Origin: Motacilla alba alba
Taxonomy: Eukaryota > Chordata > Aves > Passeriformes > Motacillidae
Reading direction: 5' to 3'
Length of the DNA stretch: 64,000 bases
NCBI RefSeq assembly: GCF_015832195.1
Contig: NC_052028.1
Location: 4,073,501-4,137,500 of the forward strand
Shown: positions 62,142-64,000 of the stretch, in pieces
Layout of the letters: each line of letters begins with the position of its first letter
Position numbering within the stretch: the stretch's first letter is position 1
Notes under the pieces: model-generated
What the model was told of the DNA's origin: nothing
The model's input: the letters and a program-made list of their open reading frames with translations, nothing else
The model's database searches: none
Program-made: the position numbers and the translations under genes

Positions 62142-64000
62142 GTAGTAGCACAAAGTTCATTGAAAATGAGATGATAAAATTTAATGTGTTTCTGCTTTGC
62201 ATTAATGAACTGTAACAGCTACTTTATAGAAACTGCTGCATGTGGCATTTCCATTTGCCATACTAAACTATTGCTTTGGTTTCCTTGGTGTGACATATCG
62301 TTTCCTGTGAAACAGGCCTCCTTATTTCCTCATAATGCAATATACATTTAAGAGCTTTTGAGCAGTCTCTATGTTCTGCATTGTGTTATCTGTATCCTAA
62401 TTTTCCTTGGGGCATTTCAGGCTCACATCTAAGCTGTTTTTGTATTTGTAAAGTGAGCATCTGTTGCTTGACAGCCAGATCCAAAATGTTTTCATACTGA
62501 AGAATCTTGCAGACAAACAGGCTTTAAAGAAACAATTAAAAAGCACGGGGAGATTGCCACATCTTAAGCATTGTGCCTGCAAGAGAATAACCTCTGCTGG
62601 ATAGATAGCTGGATATTGTGGATTTCGGTTTGCCCTTATAACAAAGATCTAGCATAGGTGGGGATACTCTGAGAGAAGTCCAGAAATTTTAATGAGATAG
62701 CTGGGAGATCTGCACTGCTGCAGGCACTTCTTCACAGCTAAGAAAATACAAGTTTGAGCCTTTGGTCACTCGTTGTCATTCAAGTTGATAGAAAGTTTCT
62801 TTTTTAAAAAAACTGCTAGAATTTTCATAGATTTGCTCCTCCATGTTTATGCTGTTTCTTGCAAAAGAAGAAGCAGTAAACAGAAGAAATGCCCCAATGC
62901 TTCTCTCTGTGCCCACCCTCAAGAATTCCCTGCTTCCAGAAGCAGATGCAGCACAGGACACTGGTGATGTTACAGTGGGAAAGCACAGGTTGATGGGGGT
63001 GAAGAGACACTGCCAGGCTCTGTAATGAACAGCAGCTGGAGGTGTTCCAGCGTGGAGAACAGGAGCAGGCATGGCCCCATCTCCAGGGGGGGCAGCTCAG
63101 AGCTCAGCTGGAGCACCTGTGGCAGCCCCTGAGCAGAGGAGTCTCCTGAGTCAAGATGTGTCAGCAGGGTCATGGTGGTGGGAGAGGAGGGGGTGGCTCA
63201 GCAGGTCACAGCACGTCCAGGTGGTCCTTCTGCTCGACAGACTCCGTAGATTGTGGTGAAACCACTCCTCTGATCTGATCTGATCTACCTCCTCTTGATT
63301 CAGATTTTAGCAGGCCCAGCAATTTTTGGAGTAAAAGCTCACATTCAGTTTCTGCTTGAGAGAATTAATGGTCTGGTGGACTTCAGTTCACTTTCCATTC
63401 TGGTCACTCAAGCTTTTTCCAGCTTGTGCCAATGTAAAACTGCACCATACTAGAATATCTGGAGTTTGTCACTCAGTATCCATTTTTCAAAAATATAGCT
63501 GATACTAAAAATGCAGTAGTAAAACATTTTATAATATCCATAATACTAGAATGAGAGCCTTCAACATATATTTTGGATTGGGTTTTTCTTTAGCATTTTT
63601 CTCTTGTTCTGTGGTAGTAGATAAAGAGTTTTGAATGGCCTGAATTGAGAGCTACTTCTGCATTTCTCTTATGAATTGAATGAATTTTACAATTTCAGAG
63701 GCTTTGCCTCAGTTCCAAATGAGCATTGTTTTTGAGATCCTTTATAAAACTGCAGGGGTGGTTTTGTTGCTGAACAACATTTGAGGCTTTTTAGGGAAGG
63801 ATTCTGCTTTTTATAGTTATTTCTATAGTTTCAGTTGGTCTAATAAAAGACACATAAAACCATATCTCATCAAAACCCTGCTGCATCAAATTGAATGTTC
63901 AGCACATGCGTAGCTCCATTTTCTCCTTGTTTTTAATTCAGTCAGTCCATAACCTCTGTGGCCCTGCAGGACTGTGGAGCTTTAGCATGGCTTAGGGATA
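62142..64000 (+). other. SLIT3 intron (5' part), continuing past the window
   Basis: Starts with donor gtagta. No further exon found; the expected continuation of EGF2 is absent. A short (TGATC)3 repeat sits at 63271-63286, and 62930-63200 is GC-richer without recognisable content. Confidence 0.85.

Larger units (their letters stand above)
1..64000 (+). other. SLIT3: SLIT3 gene body, internal part (13 coding exons plus introns)
   Basis: The whole window lies inside one gene read on the + strand. Thirteen exons splice into one open frame of about 494 residues covering LRR domain 3, LRR domain 4, EGF1 and part of EGF2 of a Slit protein. Slits are secreted glycoproteins that bind Robo receptors, mainly through domain 2, which is upstream of this window, and repel axons and migrating cells; SLIT3 also acts in angiogenesis and in diaphragm and kidney development (family knowledge). 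Paralogue choice rests on remembered SLIT3-like stretches such as [33 protein letters not shown] and NNGTC. Both gene ends lie outside the window. No frameshift or in-frame stop was found in any exon, so the gene looks functional. Confidence 0.95.

Noticed and set aside
1..64000. miR-218-2, known to lie in a SLIT3 intron
   Set aside because: I scanned for the mature sequence (ttgtgcttgatctaacc) and found only partial matches such as those near 20801 and 58885. The hairpin is probably in an upstream intron outside this window. A pattern search would settle it.

Overview
The window is vertebrate genomic DNA, most likely from a bird. It holds an internal part of one large split gene on the + strand, the secreted axon-guidance gene SLIT3. 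Bird origin is inferred from a 5'-truncated CR1 (chicken-repeat-1 type) LINE at about 60072-60803 and from the fairly compact introns. No prokaryotic, plasmid or CRISPR features were seen.

Thirteen consecutive coding exons can be placed, all with AG acceptors and GT donors and with one uninterrupted reading frame: 3556-3706, 4820-4894, 12660-12803, 15249-15392, 20336-20499, 22656-22788, 31327-31395, 32460-32531, 32712-32783, 38151-38222, 42677-42840, 46636-46760 and 62044-62141. They total 1483 bp, about 494 residues. Residue numbers below count from the first split codon at 3556. The product runs through the linker into leucine-rich domain 3 (LRRNT, LRRs, LRRCT), then all of domain 4, then EGF-like repeat 1 and the first half of EGF-like repeat 2. 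Signal peptide, domains 1 and 2 lie upstream. The remaining EGF repeats, the laminin-G-like domain and the C-terminal cystine knot lie downstream. Residues at many paralogue-specific positions favour SLIT3 over SLIT1 and SLIT2; this comparison is from memory.

The remaining ~97% is intron. It holds the CR1 fragment, low-complexity tracts and several unexplained signals. These are a 28-bp exact direct repeat shared by two introns, a diverged pair of ~170-bp copies in one intron, and a 24-bp perfect palindrome. There is also a CpG-rich patch with a TATA-like box and an AATAAA signal inside the 15-kb intron, a possible minus-strand retrocopy ending in a 23-nt poly(T), and a decayed tRNA-like sequence.

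I found no evidence for a second gene or a novel multi-gene system. The long open frames in introns and antisense to exons look like chance. The observations in Part 2 concern non-coding elements and exon architecture, and none amounts to a new system by itself.
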